This document shows positions 1-7,945 of a stretch of 64,000 bases of DNA, piece after piece (the first letter of the stretch is position 1; each line of letters starts with the position of its first letter). Made by a program: the position numbers and the translations under genes. The notes under the pieces were generated by a model, which searched no databases, had not been told where the DNA came from, and saw nothing but the letters and a program-made list of their open reading frames with translations. Origin of the DNA: Kordiimonas aestuarii. Lineage in GTDB: Bacteria; Pseudomonadota; Alphaproteobacteria; Sphingomonadales; Kordiimonadaceae. Where the stretch lies: the NCBI RefSeq assembly GCF_025574465.1, contig NZ_JAOBPP010000019.1, positions 248,001 to 312,000 of the forward strand, given 5' to 3'.

Positions 1-1
1 T

Positions 2-319
2 TCAAAAGCGAAAAGCATGCTGTTTACGGGGCGGATACTGGACGCCGAGGAAGCATTGCAGATTGGTTTGATTGACGAGCTGTGCATCCCGGAGGAACTG
101 GGCACGAAAGTCACAGCCCTGGCGCGGCAAATGGCTGACGTTTCGCAGTACAGTGTGCGCGGGATCAAAACCCTGATACAGAAGATTCTGGATGGACAGT
201 GTGACGATGATAATGAGGCGGCTGCGATGTTTCGGGATGCCCATGAAGGGGAAGATGCCGTGGAAGGCGTGCGTGCTTTCCTTGAAAAGCGACCGGCAGG
301 CTTTCGCTGGAACGATTGA
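2..319 (+). CDS. Enoyl-CoA hydratase/isomerase family protein, C-terminal part (5' end outside window)
   Basis: The reading frame is open from base 2 and carries the C-terminal third of a crotonase-fold enzyme. The stretch SKAKSMLFTGRILDAEEA, the following IGLIDELC and the terminal FLEKRPAGF are typical of enoyl-CoA hydratases, which hydrate trans-2-enoyl-CoA in fatty acid degradation. The oxyanion-hole region and the catalytic acidic residues lie upstream of the window, so the exact substrate cannot be judged. The ATG at 17 is an internal Met, not the start. The stop abuts the stop of the convergent membrane-protein gene. Confidence 0.85.
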   Translation, partial: SKAKSMLFTGRILDAEEALQIGLIDELCIPEELGTKVTALARQMADVSQYSVRGIKTLIQKILDGQCDDDNEAAAMFRDAHEGEDAVEGVRAFLEKRPAGFRWND

Positions 320-1141
320 TCAGCTTGGCCGCAGGTCCCTGAAGTCAGGCACGATATAGAGTGCCGCCACATGAAGGGCAGATGCCGCGAACAGGATCAT
401 GCCCGAAAATGCCATCGAAAACATATCGCCCATGCTTTCCGGCAGCACCGCAAGCAGGATGGGGGCGATGATCAGATCTGCCACGAAAGCAAGGAGGAAC
501 ATCAGCGCAAGCGACGCGGTGATCGGCATCAGGAAAAAACGACCACGGCTCCACGCTGTCAAAATGGTGTCCTTACGGTCGCGGGCCTCCGCCGCGATGG
601 CGAGATGGGCCAGTGAGGTAAAGGCAAACGCAGCCCATATCATCAGCACGATCGCGGTCATCATTACCGCATTGCCGAGGCCGCCAAAGCTTGCTGTCAG
701 CGCGGCAGCAAGGGGCAAGCCAACGAGCGCCAGCAGGATTGTGAGGCCATTTGCCGCGATCATGTGCAGGAAGCTACGCAGGCCACGCCGGACGAAGGCC
801 GCGATGCCACCCGCTGATGGTGTCAGGTTGCCAGGGGCGGCGGCTCGCGCCCACGGCACGATGAGAAAGGTCGTGACAGCCGTAACAAGCAGATGCCCGA
901 CAAACAGGGTGGGGGCGCCCTCGCTGATTGCCGCGGAAAGGTCGTCTGCTACCGCGTTTGCAGGCTCGTTGCTGTTCAGGATGACGAGAATCTCTGCCAC
1001 AACCTGGGTTGCTGGCAGATAGAGAAACGCGGAAAGAATGCCGGAAAGCATGGCGAGTAGGAAAAAAAGCTGCGTACGGTTACGAAAGGCGCGCCAGGCA
1101 GCGCCGGTCAGGGAAACAAGTGTCGGTGTTTGAAAATGCAT
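320..1141 (-). CDS. Six-helix integral membrane protein of unknown function
   Basis: A 273-residue protein with about six hydrophobic segments (near residues 25-44, 80-98, 123-148, 158-182, 206-230 and 240-262). I do not recognise a family motif. The overall plan, with alternating Gly/Ala-rich helices and short loops, resembles small uncharacterised alphaproteobacterial inner-membrane proteins. The ATG at 1141 is the first in frame. It is convergent with the enoyl-CoA hydratase gene, with no bases between the two stops, and is a single-gene unit. Confidence 0.7.
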   Translation of the reverse strand: MHFQTPTLVSLTGAAWRAFRNRTQLFFLLAMLSGILSAFLYLPATQVVAEILVILNSNEPANAVADDLSAAISEGAPTLFVGHLLVTAVTTFLIVPWARAAAPGNLTPSAGGIAAFVRRGLRSFLHMIAANGLTILLALVGLPLAAALTASFGGLGNAVMMTAIVLMIWAAFAFTSLAHLAIAAEARDRKDTILTAWSRGRFFLMPITASLALMFLLAFVADLIIAPILLAVLPESMGDMFSMAFSGMILFAASALHVAALYIVPDFRDLRPS

Positions 1142-1260
1142 CAGGTACGCCTTGGATGGATGATAATCGCAGCTTGGATGAATGACCGATCTGCGGGGCC
1201 GATTTGAACTTGACCATAACTACCCTAAATCAAATCCATACTCAATGCAGGGAGGCTCGG

Positions 1261-2058
1261 GTGTTTAAGGGACAAACAATCTGGATTACGGGTGCGTCGT
1301 CAGGTATCGGCGAAGCGTTGGCTTACGAATTTGCCGAGGCTGGTGCCTCGCTGGTGCTGTCAGCGCGGCGGCAGGCTGAGCTGGAACGCGTGAAAGCCGC
1401 CTGTGTGGGTAAAGGGCTTCCCGGCGCAGATGTACTTGTTTTGCCTCTTGACGTGACGGACGAGGCTCAGGTCACGGCTGCAGCCAAGGCGGCAAAAGAC
1501 TTCAGGGGCCATATCGACATGCTGATCAACAATGCAGGTATTTCCCAGCGTTCCCTGTGTGTGGATACTGATATGGCAACCTATCGCCGACTTTTTGAAG
1601 TGGATGTCTTTGGCCAGATCGCGCTTACGAAATCGGTGCTGCCGGTCATGCTTGAGCAAGGCCGCGGACACATGGTGGTGACGGCGTCCGTCGCGGGCAA
1701 GATCGGTGTGAGACAACGCACAGGCTATTGCGCCGCCAAGCATGCCATGATGGGATTCTTTGACGCCCTGCGCGCGGAGGTTGCCAATCAGGGGGTTAAG
1801 GTGACGACCATTACACCGGGCTTTATCCGCACCAATATTGCCACACATGCGCTCAAGGGGGATGGCAGCGAATTTGGCAAGGTGGACAAAAATATCGCGG
1901 GTGGCATGGATGTCAGCAAATGTGCCAAAGCCATCATGCGCGGCCTTGAGAAAGGCAAAAAAGAAATTCCGGTCGGGGAGGGGGCGGAAATGAAGGCCTT
2001 GTGGGTAAAGCGCTTTTTCCCCAATACGCTGTTCAGAATGGTTGAAAAAATGGGCTAG
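1261..2058 (+). CDS. Short-chain dehydrogenase/reductase (DHRS7B-like SDR)
   Basis: A 265-residue classical SDR that oxidises or reduces a hydroxyl/keto group with NAD(P). It shows the cofactor motif TGASSGIG (residues 10-17), NNAG (90-93), catalytic Ser143 and the YCAAK pair Tyr156/Lys160. The frame is open back to 1204 (TTG), but the GTG at 1261 is preceded by GGAGG at 1251-1255 with a 5-base spacer and puts the Rossmann strand at the usual distance from the N-terminus, so I choose it. The substrate is unknown; neighbours give no clue. Confidence 0.85.
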   Translation: MFKGQTIWITGASSGIGEALAYEFAEAGASLVLSARRQAELERVKAACVGKGLPGADVLVLPLDVTDEAQVTAAAKAAKDFRGHIDMLINNAGISQRSLCVDTDMATYRRLFEVDVFGQIALTKSVLPVMLEQGRGHMVVTASVAGKIGVRQRTGYCAAKHAMMGFFDALRAEVANQGVKVTTITPGFIRTNIATHALKGDGSEFGKVDKNIAGGMDVSKCAKAIMRGLEKGKKEIPVGEGAEMKALWVKRFFPNTLFRMVEKMG

Positions 2059-2101
2059 GCGACAACGCCTAACCCATGGTTTTTCCGGGTGAACATTTTA
2101 C

Positions 2102-2740
2102 TCAGGCATCCATCCATGTGCCTTTGGTTGGGCGGGGTTTGCTGGGCATGAACCGATCCCACCATCTTAGCTCAGGCTCGGGCCTGGGGCGGCGCGCTGG
2201 CTTTTCGAATGAAACCGTCGGTTTGCCGTACCCTAGGTCAATGAATTCAATGCTCGACACTTTCTGGTGGTCCGGTATCAGCCGGTCATTAATGCGACCA
2301 TAGGCCGGGCGCTTGCGGTAGACAGAACAGCCGATGATATAGATGGGGGCCCCGTCTCTGTCTGCCAGCGGCAGATAGAGTGAGGCGATGTCTGCATCCC
2401 GGCCCTTGTGACGATAAACCTTTTCCAGCATATGTGCGCCACTTGGCTGTTCGAGTACCGCGTCGTAAAGCTTGGCGGTATTTTCGTACAGGTCGGGGCT
2501 GGTCAGGTCGAATGCATTAAAGCCGGTAACCGGGTTGTGCCAAAGTGCGGGCGCGCTTGTACCAATCATCGAGACCTGCACATCAAACCTGTCCACGCGT
2601 TTCAACAATGAGATGCGGGGCAACAGTTCGTGTAATTCAGCTAGGTTCAGGGCATGGCGCGCTGGTATATTCGCGCCATGATTGCGTGGCAACTCGTGCC
2701 AGTAGTTTAGCAACTGCTCCAAAACACCGGAAATAGGCAC
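2102..2740 (-). CDS. PAS_5-family (PAS-like domain) protein, first of three in the window
   Basis: A 212-residue soluble protein. It resembles two other proteins in this window (at 58666-59226 and 59309-59893): an N-terminal 'W..LPR' segment, a central sheet region, and an (I/M)xxxDLGxGxP motif near the C-terminus. This is the alphaproteobacterial PAS_5 type of sensory-like domain, whose ligand is not established. The frame is open to a TTG at 2776, but the GTG at 2740 has GAGGAGG five bases upstream and gives an N-terminus matching the paralogues, so it is preferred. The C-terminal extension is basic and Trp-rich. Confidence 0.7.
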   Translation of the reverse strand: MPISGVLEQLLNYWHELPRNHGANIPARHALNLAELHELLPRISLLKRVDRFDVQVSMIGTSAPALWHNPVTGFNAFDLTSPDLYENTAKLYDAVLEQPSGAHMLEKVYRHKGRDADIASLYLPLADRDGAPIYIIGCSVYRKRPAYGRINDRLIPDHQKVSSIEFIDLGYGKPTVSFEKPARRPRPEPELRWWDRFMPSKPRPTKGTWMDA

Positions 2741-2829
2741 AGGCGCCTCCTCTTCCTGTTGGCCAATGGAACTCAACCAAGGTTAAGGATGCGGGGAACA
2801 CGTGATGCTTTCAAGACAAGAAAGCTGTC

Positions 2830-3318
2830 CTAATTCTGGCCCATTTTTTGCTGCTGCTCAAATACCTGAATCTGTTGTGTGATTCCCGCGGCCAAGTCAT
2901 TCGGAATCGGGAATGTGAGATGGTATTGCGAAATTTTCCAGCCGTCATTTGTGCGAATCAGTATTCCGGTACCGCGACTGGTGCCGTATTTTTCATTGTT
3001 GAGCAACTCGTCAAACCAAGCGCTGTGGCCGTCGGGCGTGAGGTTGATGTGGCGTTCCTGCATGACATATGTCCAGCCTTTTGTCGGCTCGGCATATGAT
3101 TTGAAAGTCGGGATATCCCAGCGTTCGCCTGCGTCTGTCCCGAGGAAAATCGCATCTTCGCTCATCAGGCCGAAATACGTGCCCCAGTCTGCGGTCGAAG
3201 CGGCGGTATGGAATTTGTCGAGTGTCGCGGATATGGCCGCGACCTTGTCGGCGTCGTCGGTCGCATGCGCGGTGGCGTTTGCGCAAAAAAGCATAATTAC
3301 TGCAATGAGATACCGCAT
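2830..3318 (-). CDS. Exported SnoaL/NTF2-like (DUF4440-type) protein
   Basis: A 162-residue protein with a signal peptide (about residues 1-19, ending ATAHA) followed by a single NTF2-like fold: 'LDKFHTAASTADWGTYFGLMSEDAIFLGTDAGERW' region, then the strand pattern ending in 'IRTNDGWKISQYHLTF'. Such domains occur as small-molecule binding pockets or enzymes; here only a periplasmic location and the fold can be supported. The ATG at 3318 is preceded by GGAAGGG at a good distance. It may be transcribed with the upstream symporter gene, which ends 15 bases before it. Confidence 0.75.
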   Translation of the reverse strand: MRYLIAVIMLFCANATAHATDDADKVAAISATLDKFHTAASTADWGTYFGLMSEDAIFLGTDAGERWDIPTFKSYAEPTKGWTYVMQERHINLTPDGHSAWFDELLNNEKYGTSRGTGILIRTNDGWKISQYHLTFPIPNDLAAGITQQIQVFEQQQKMGQN

Positions 3319-3333
3319 GTTGTCCCTTCCATT

Positions 3334-4848
3334 TTATGCTCGATTTCTTTGGGTTACCTGGCCTGTGCGAAGACGGAACAGATAGCTTTTAAGGTCACTT
3401 TTCAGTTCAGGTGCCATTAGGTAGATACCGATAATATTCGGGATCGCCATCAGGAAAAAGAGGCTGCTCATGAGGGTGTAGACCTCATTGAGGGTCAACA
3501 CCGCGCCGGGGATAATTGCCGTGCAATAGACAATTTTATAGGTGGTCATCGACGATTTGCTGCCGCCAAAGATGAATTCCCATATCTTGCCCGAGTAATA
3601 GCCCCAACTGATGATGGTTGAAAAACCGAACATGAAGGCGGCGACAGCGAGCACCCAAGGGAACCAACTGATGACGCTGCCGAATGCCGAAGCAGTCAGC
3701 GTAACGCCCTCAACACCTTCAGACCCCTGGTACACCCCCGTGATGACGATAACGAGCGCCGTCATGGTGCAGATAACCACGGTATCGATGAAGGGTTCCA
3801 TCAGCGCAACCATGCCCTCTGACATCGGCTCATTGGTTTTGGCGGCGGCGTGCGCCATGGTGGCGGAGCCAAGGCCGGCTTCGGTGGAATAAACCGCGCG
3901 TTGCATGCCGATCACGATGACGCCCAGCATGCCGCCGGCAATGCCTTCCGGGTTCATGGCTCCCGCGATGATGGTGGCAAAAGCGGCTGGCAACTGATCA
4001 ATGTGGCCGAGGATGATCACCAGCGCTGCGGAAATATAGATAAGGGCCATGAGCGGCACGAGCTTGGCTGTCACGCTCGCGATGGAGCGAATACCGCCCA
4101 TGATCACCACCGCGGTCAACGCTGCCAGCATCACGCCGAAAATCCATTGATAGAGCGTGCTGTCCGCATGGGTTACTACCGTGATGGCTTCATAGATCTG
4201 GTTGACACTCGCCACCTGCAACAGCGCGGGCAGGGCCAGCAGCGCGTATGACCAGCCGAGGATCAGGCCCGTACGCCGCCAGCCGCGCTTGGCCAACCCG
4301 TTTTTCAGATAATACATTGGCCCGCCTGAAACCGTGCCGTCGTTATGGACCACACGGTACTTTACCCCCAATGTGCATTCCGCGAACTTGAGCGACATGG
4401 CGCAAAGGCCGATGATGATCATCCAGAAAGTTGCACCCGGCCCGCCGATGGAGATCGCAGCGGCCACCCCTGCGATATTGCCAAGCCCGACCGTGCCCGA
4501 AAGCGCTGTGGACAAAGCCTGAAACTGGGTAACTTCCCCATCCGCTTCGGGGTCATGATAATCGCCGCGCGCCACCCGCCACGCCCGGCCAAAGCTCGTG
4601 AGGTTCACAAAGCCGAAATAGAGGGTCAGCAGCACCATGGGCGCGCCCATCCAGATCACGATTGGTTTGATATCGGCGCCGAACATGTCGACCGACATAA
4701 AGACAATGCTGTCCAGCCCGTTGATGATATCGACCAGAAAGCCGATGAAACCGCCGCGATCAGATGCACTGTCAGCTTGCGCGAGGGCGGGTGAACTGAA
4801 GGCCAGCAACGACACGGCCAGCCAATACTTACATTTGGACAATATCAC
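3334..4848 (-). CDS. Sodium:alanine/glycine symporter, AGCS family
   Basis: A 504-residue polytopic transporter that imports small neutral amino acids (alanine, glycine) with sodium. The family is recognised from the 'GTVGLGNIAGVA' sodium-site loop, 'GGPGATFWMI', 'GGPMYYLKNGL' and 'STEAGLGSATMAHAAAKT' motifs. The N-terminus (ALAQADS) looks like a cleavable signal, as in many alphaproteobacterial members. The start is a GTG at 4848 with GGAG/GAGG just upstream. Length is usual for the family. Confidence 0.9.
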   Translation of the reverse strand: MILSKCKYWLAVSLLAFSSPALAQADSASDRGGFIGFLVDIINGLDSIVFMSVDMFGADIKPIVIWMGAPMVLLTLYFGFVNLTSFGRAWRVARGDYHDPEADGEVTQFQALSTALSGTVGLGNIAGVAAAISIGGPGATFWMIIIGLCAMSLKFAECTLGVKYRVVHNDGTVSGGPMYYLKNGLAKRGWRRTGLILGWSYALLALPALLQVASVNQIYEAITVVTHADSTLYQWIFGVMLAALTAVVIMGGIRSIASVTAKLVPLMALIYISAALVIILGHIDQLPAAFATIIAGAMNPEGIAGGMLGVIVIGMQRAVYSTEAGLGSATMAHAAAKTNEPMSEGMVALMEPFIDTVVICTMTALVIVITGVYQGSEGVEGVTLTASAFGSVISWFPWVLAVAAFMFGFSTIISWGYYSGKIWEFIFGGSKSSMTTYKIVYCTAIIPGAVLTLNEVYTLMSSLFFLMAIPNIIGIYLMAPELKSDLKSYLFRLRTGQVTQRNRA

Positions 4849-4883
4849 GTCCTCTCCCCAGAGTATTTTATACTTGGGGCTAG

Positions 4884-4920
4884 CCTAGGTGAGGCAATTG
4901 GCTGAGGAAAGGACAATTTA
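4884..4920 (-). repeat. Copy 1 of a repeated 3'-flanking sequence (about 36 bp)
   Basis: The sequence CCTAGGtGAGGCA, five unlike bases, CTGAGgAAAGGAcAA recurs at 6154-6189. Each copy lies just past the stop codon of one of the two TonB-C/TPR paralogues on the minus strand. It therefore looks like part of the unit that was duplicated in tandem. Confidence 0.75.
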
Positions 4921-4932
4921 ACCTATTCGAGG

Positions 4933-6009
4933 TTAGTCTGCGTAGCTGAAGGTGAAGCGATGTTTCACATCTTTCGTCGCCACGGGCTTGCCATTTTCGA
5001 AACGTGGCGCATAGCGATAGCTGGTCACAACATCAAGTGCGGCACGTACAAGTCTTTCGCTGCCTTCGTGTTCCACGAGGTAGGGATCATGCACAAATCC
5101 ATTTTCATCAACTGTCATGGCCAAGATCACAAAACCCTCGCCGGCTTTTGGTGGATAGTTTGGATGTTTCTTGAATACCGGTTTGTAGTCCTGATCCGGG
5201 TCTAGCGGTTTCGCTGCGCCGATTGCCCTGCAATGTTTTGTGGCCAGCTCTTGTTTCCCCTGCCGTTCATAGGCCTCCACAAGAAAAGCGTGGTTGGTCA
5301 GCGTCATGGGTGAATCTGGCGCAACACGGGCGAATGTCTCCAGTGAGGATAGAAGCGATCTGATTGCCGCCTCTTCGCTATTGTCTGACAAGCGATATTT
5401 GCCGATCCAGAAGCGTGTTTGGGCGAGCCGGATTTCGGCATCTTCGCCTTCCAGAGTTTCAAAAATTTTCTCAGCGTGTTTTAGGTAGCGAATAGCCTCC
5501 TTTGATTGTGCCTCGGAAAGCGCAACCTGGCCAATTTCCATATTGATGATACCGACAACTCGGTTGTTCTTGCCCTTGTGCTTTGTCGCGATATTCAGTG
5601 CGCGGGAATAATAGCGGCGGGCCTTGCCCAACCGCCCATATCCGGTGTGCGCTGCAGCGATATCCATCAGGGGGTCCAAGAGTTCAAAGGCATCATTGCC
5701 GTATAAGTCCTCATGAAGCTTTAGCGCCTCAAGAAGCACTCTCTCCGCTTCGTCCCCGCCCAGCAAACGACCATAGTTCAAGGCCAGTGCTGCAGTGTTT
5801 TTGTTTTGGACACCGAAAATGGTTTTACCAAGCTCGTAGGCTAGCTTTGCGTGCTTACGGGCGTCGGAGCGTTCTCCATCCGCGATAGCCGCCTCATATG
5901 CCTGATATGTTTCCCTGAATTTGGCGCGGTTATCTGGGGCTGAGAACCCGTGTGCTGCCGGTGTCATGAGCAAGACAGCCGATAGCGCTGAAATACCAAA
6001 TATATTCAT
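4933..6009 (-). CDS. Exported TPR protein with C-terminal TonB-like domain
   Basis: A 358-residue protein with a signal peptide (residues 1 to about 21, AHGFS), helical TPR-like repeats (about 35-265, including 'GRLGKARRYYSRALNIATKHKG' and 'QSKEAIRYLKHAEKIFETLEG') and a TonB C-terminal-type domain (about 285-355: 'YPPKAGEGFVILAMTVDENGFVHDPYLV', 'ASYRYAPRFENGKPV'-like end). It has no transmembrane anchor or Pro-rich linker, so it is not a classical TonB; a periplasmic scaffold role is an inference. The next gene upstream is a diverged, broken paralogue. Confidence 0.75.
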   Translation of the reverse strand: MNIFGISALSAVLLMTPAAHGFSAPDNRAKFRETYQAYEAAIADGERSDARKHAKLAYELGKTIFGVQNKNTAALALNYGRLLGGDEAERVLLEALKLHEDLYGNDAFELLDPLMDIAAAHTGYGRLGKARRYYSRALNIATKHKGKNNRVVGIINMEIGQVALSEAQSKEAIRYLKHAEKIFETLEGEDAEIRLAQTRFWIGKYRLSDNSEEAAIRSLLSSLETFARVAPDSPMTLTNHAFLVEAYERQGKQELATKHCRAIGAAKPLDPDQDYKPVFKKHPNYPPKAGEGFVILAMTVDENGFVHDPYLVEHEGSERLVRAALDVVTSYRYAPRFENGKPVATKDVKHRFTFSYAD

Positions 6010-6153
6010 AAAGTTTCCCCCATATAGTAAAGGCCTTTAAAGCCAGCGCCAGACGGGCCGATCACCATTTAAACGATGCCTTAAGACGTTGCTGCTATCC
6101 ATCAGAAGGCCAATAAAATCATCGTTCATGTTGTTTTGAAACTTTCTCAACAA

Positions 6154-6189
6154 CCTAGGCGAGGCAGCCATCTGAGAAAAGGATAAATT
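6154..6189 (-). repeat. Copy 2 of a repeated 3'-flanking sequence (about 36 bp)
   Basis: The sequence CCTAGGcGAGGCA, five unlike bases, CTGAGaAAAGGAtAA matches the copy at 4884-4920 and sits downstream of the second paralogue (stop at 6235). The rest of the 6010-6234 gap holds nothing else I can identify. Confidence 0.75.
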
Positions 6190-6234
6190 GGTGGGGCGGT
6201 AGGTGGTCGCGCTTCCCCATTGGAGCCCGTTAGG

Positions 6235-7323
6235 TCAGTTGTAGTTATATCGCAACCGATTTTGAACCACATGGCCCCAACGGTCCTCCTCCTTCTGCTT
6301 GTAGAAGTCGTTGAATGTGAAGGTATAAGTGGTGCCTTTGGTTTCAGTAAAAACGCCGTCCTTCATTTGGGGTGTATACCGGAATTGACCCAGCGCCTCG
6401 ATTGCCTGCTGTTCTAGCTTTTTGTGGCCATCCGAAAACACGGTTTGAATATTTTTCACATATCCGTTTGCGTCAATTGTGAACTCAAAAGTGAACATGT
6501 CCCTGTTTTCGCCTAAGGCAGGCCATAGCGCTCGCTGGCATATTGGCATAGCTTTGTAAACCGGTAGATATTCTGCCTTTTCCAGTGGGGGCACGTGGGA
6601 AGCCAAGGCCTTGAGCCGTGTCGTCGAAGCTTCGGTGTTTCCCTGCATTTCGTATGCCTGAACGGACAAAGCATGGGCCATTTTAGTGAGGGCACTTTGA
6701 AGTGGCCCCTGTTCCGGCTTCAAGGCTGCAGCATGCGCCAGTGAGGTATGGGCCGCGGTATACTTTTCATTTGCGATCTACAATTGCGCCAGTTGCACCG
6801 CCGCGCTGGCTTCACAGATGACTGCACTGTCGGGTACTTTGACCAGACGGCAGCTCTCGAGAGCCTTACCCAAAAACATGGTGGCCTGTTTTTCTTTGCT
6901 ACGCAAATATGCAGCTTGCCCCGCCCAAAGATGGAGCGGCCCCCTAATCAGGTCATTTTGTTGTTCGGGGAGGGTATCAAGGGTATCCAGGAGTGTGTCA
7001 TAGTGCTGCAGTGCAAGTTTCTCCGCATCAGTGCAGACATAAAACTGGCCGATTTGCAGTAGCGGCCAGATATGTGCATCCAGCTCTGTTGGTGTGAGCG
7101 CCTTCATCTTGCGCCGGATGCGTTTGGCGCCTAACCGTGAGCCAAGGTCTGTGAACCGAACTTTCAGCACATTTTCTACCGACCTGTATGCTTGGCATTG
7201 GCTTTGCCTGAAGGCTTCTTCGAACGCAGGCAACACTGTGCCGGGATTTGTATCGTCTGCCCATGTTGCGCTGGTCACGCCTACTACGATTGCTGTTGTG
7301 ATAATGCGAGAAATAGTACGCAT
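6235..7323 (-). pseudogene. TPR/TonB-C paralogue interrupted by an in-frame TAG at 6778-6780
   Basis: The stretch from the ATG at 7323 to the stop at 6235 is a single frame of 363 codons broken once, by TAG at 6780-6778. The N-terminal part (181 codons) has a signal peptide ending ATWADD and helical repeats. The C-terminal part (from codon 183 on) continues the helices and ends in a TonB-C domain ('FTFEFTIDANGYVKN', 'FRYTPQMKDGV'). The residues on both sides of the stop (AQL-stop-IANEKYTAAHTSLAHA) read as one TPR helix, so a CAG to TAG change is the simplest cause. A TTG at 6723 could allow weak restart. It is a diverged duplicate of the gene at 4933-6009. Confidence 0.8.
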
Positions 7324-7420
7324 ATAATCGTCTCCCCCCGGCGCAATATATTGTTAATGAAACAGTATCTAATGCAGAAAACGCCAAGGCGTCAATGGCG
7401 CTGATTTCTACGGGGAAACA

Positions 7421-7945
7421 CTATCGCTCGCCAAAACGCGGCATCAATTCAATGAAATTGCAGGGGCGATAGCGATTGTCGAGCTGGGTTTTGAGGATTT
7501 TGTCCCAGCCGTCTTTCACCGCGCCCGTGGAGCCGGGCAGGGCAAACATGAGCGTGGTGCCCGCAATGCCGGCGGTGGCGCGGCTCTGGATCGTGCTGGT
7601 GCCGATGGTCTCATAGGAGAGCATGCGAAAGAGTTCGCCAAACCCGGGGATATGCTTTGTGTAGAGCGCCTCAAAACATTCCGGGGTGATGTCACGGCCG
7701 GTGATGCCTGTACCGCCTGTGGAGATAATAATGTCGATGGTCTTGTCATCTATCCACGTATAGAGCTGCGATGTAATGGCGTCGCTTTCGTCGCGGACAA
7801 TCACGCGGTCTGCCAGCGTGTGGCCCGCGTCTTCAATGCGGGTCGCGAGTGTATCGCCCGAGCGGTCATCGTCAGTTGTACGGGTGTCTGAAACGGTCAT
7901 TACCGCAATTCGCACGGCGATAAACGGGCGGCTTTCATCAATCAT
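7421..7945 (-). CDS. moaB: Molybdenum cofactor biosynthesis protein MoaB
   Basis: A 174-residue protein of the MoaB/MogA molybdopterin-binding fold, which acts in the adenylation of molybdopterin during Moco synthesis. Motifs 'VMTVSDTRTTDDDRSGDTL', 'ISTGGTGITGRDITPE' and 'ALPGSTGAVKDGW' are clear. The longer frame to 8053 is discarded. The ATG at 7945 overlaps the end of the upstream transglycosylase gene by 8 bases, indicating translational coupling, and gives the usual family length. Confidence 0.92.
   Translation of the reverse strand: MIDESRPFIAVRIAVMTVSDTRTTDDDRSGDTLATRIEDAGHTLADRVIVRDESDAITSQLYTWIDDKTIDIIISTGGTGITGRDITPECFEALYTKHIPGFGELFRMLSYETIGTSTIQSRATAGIAGTTLMFALPGSTGAVKDGWDKILKTQLDNRYRPCNFIELMPRFGER

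Noticed and set aside
399..1022. 207-codon plus-strand frame opposite the membrane protein gene
   Set aside because: The minus frame has regular hydrophobic segments; the plus frame is a Arg/Ala-rich shadow.
6778..6780. Pyrrolysine or stop-codon reassignment
   Set aside because: TAG ends normal genes in the same window and no pyl genes are seen; a simple mutation is more likely.
4933..7323. Classical TonB energy transducer
   Set aside because: No N-terminal anchor with Pro-rich linker and no exbB/exbD genes are nearby; only the C-terminal domain is shared.
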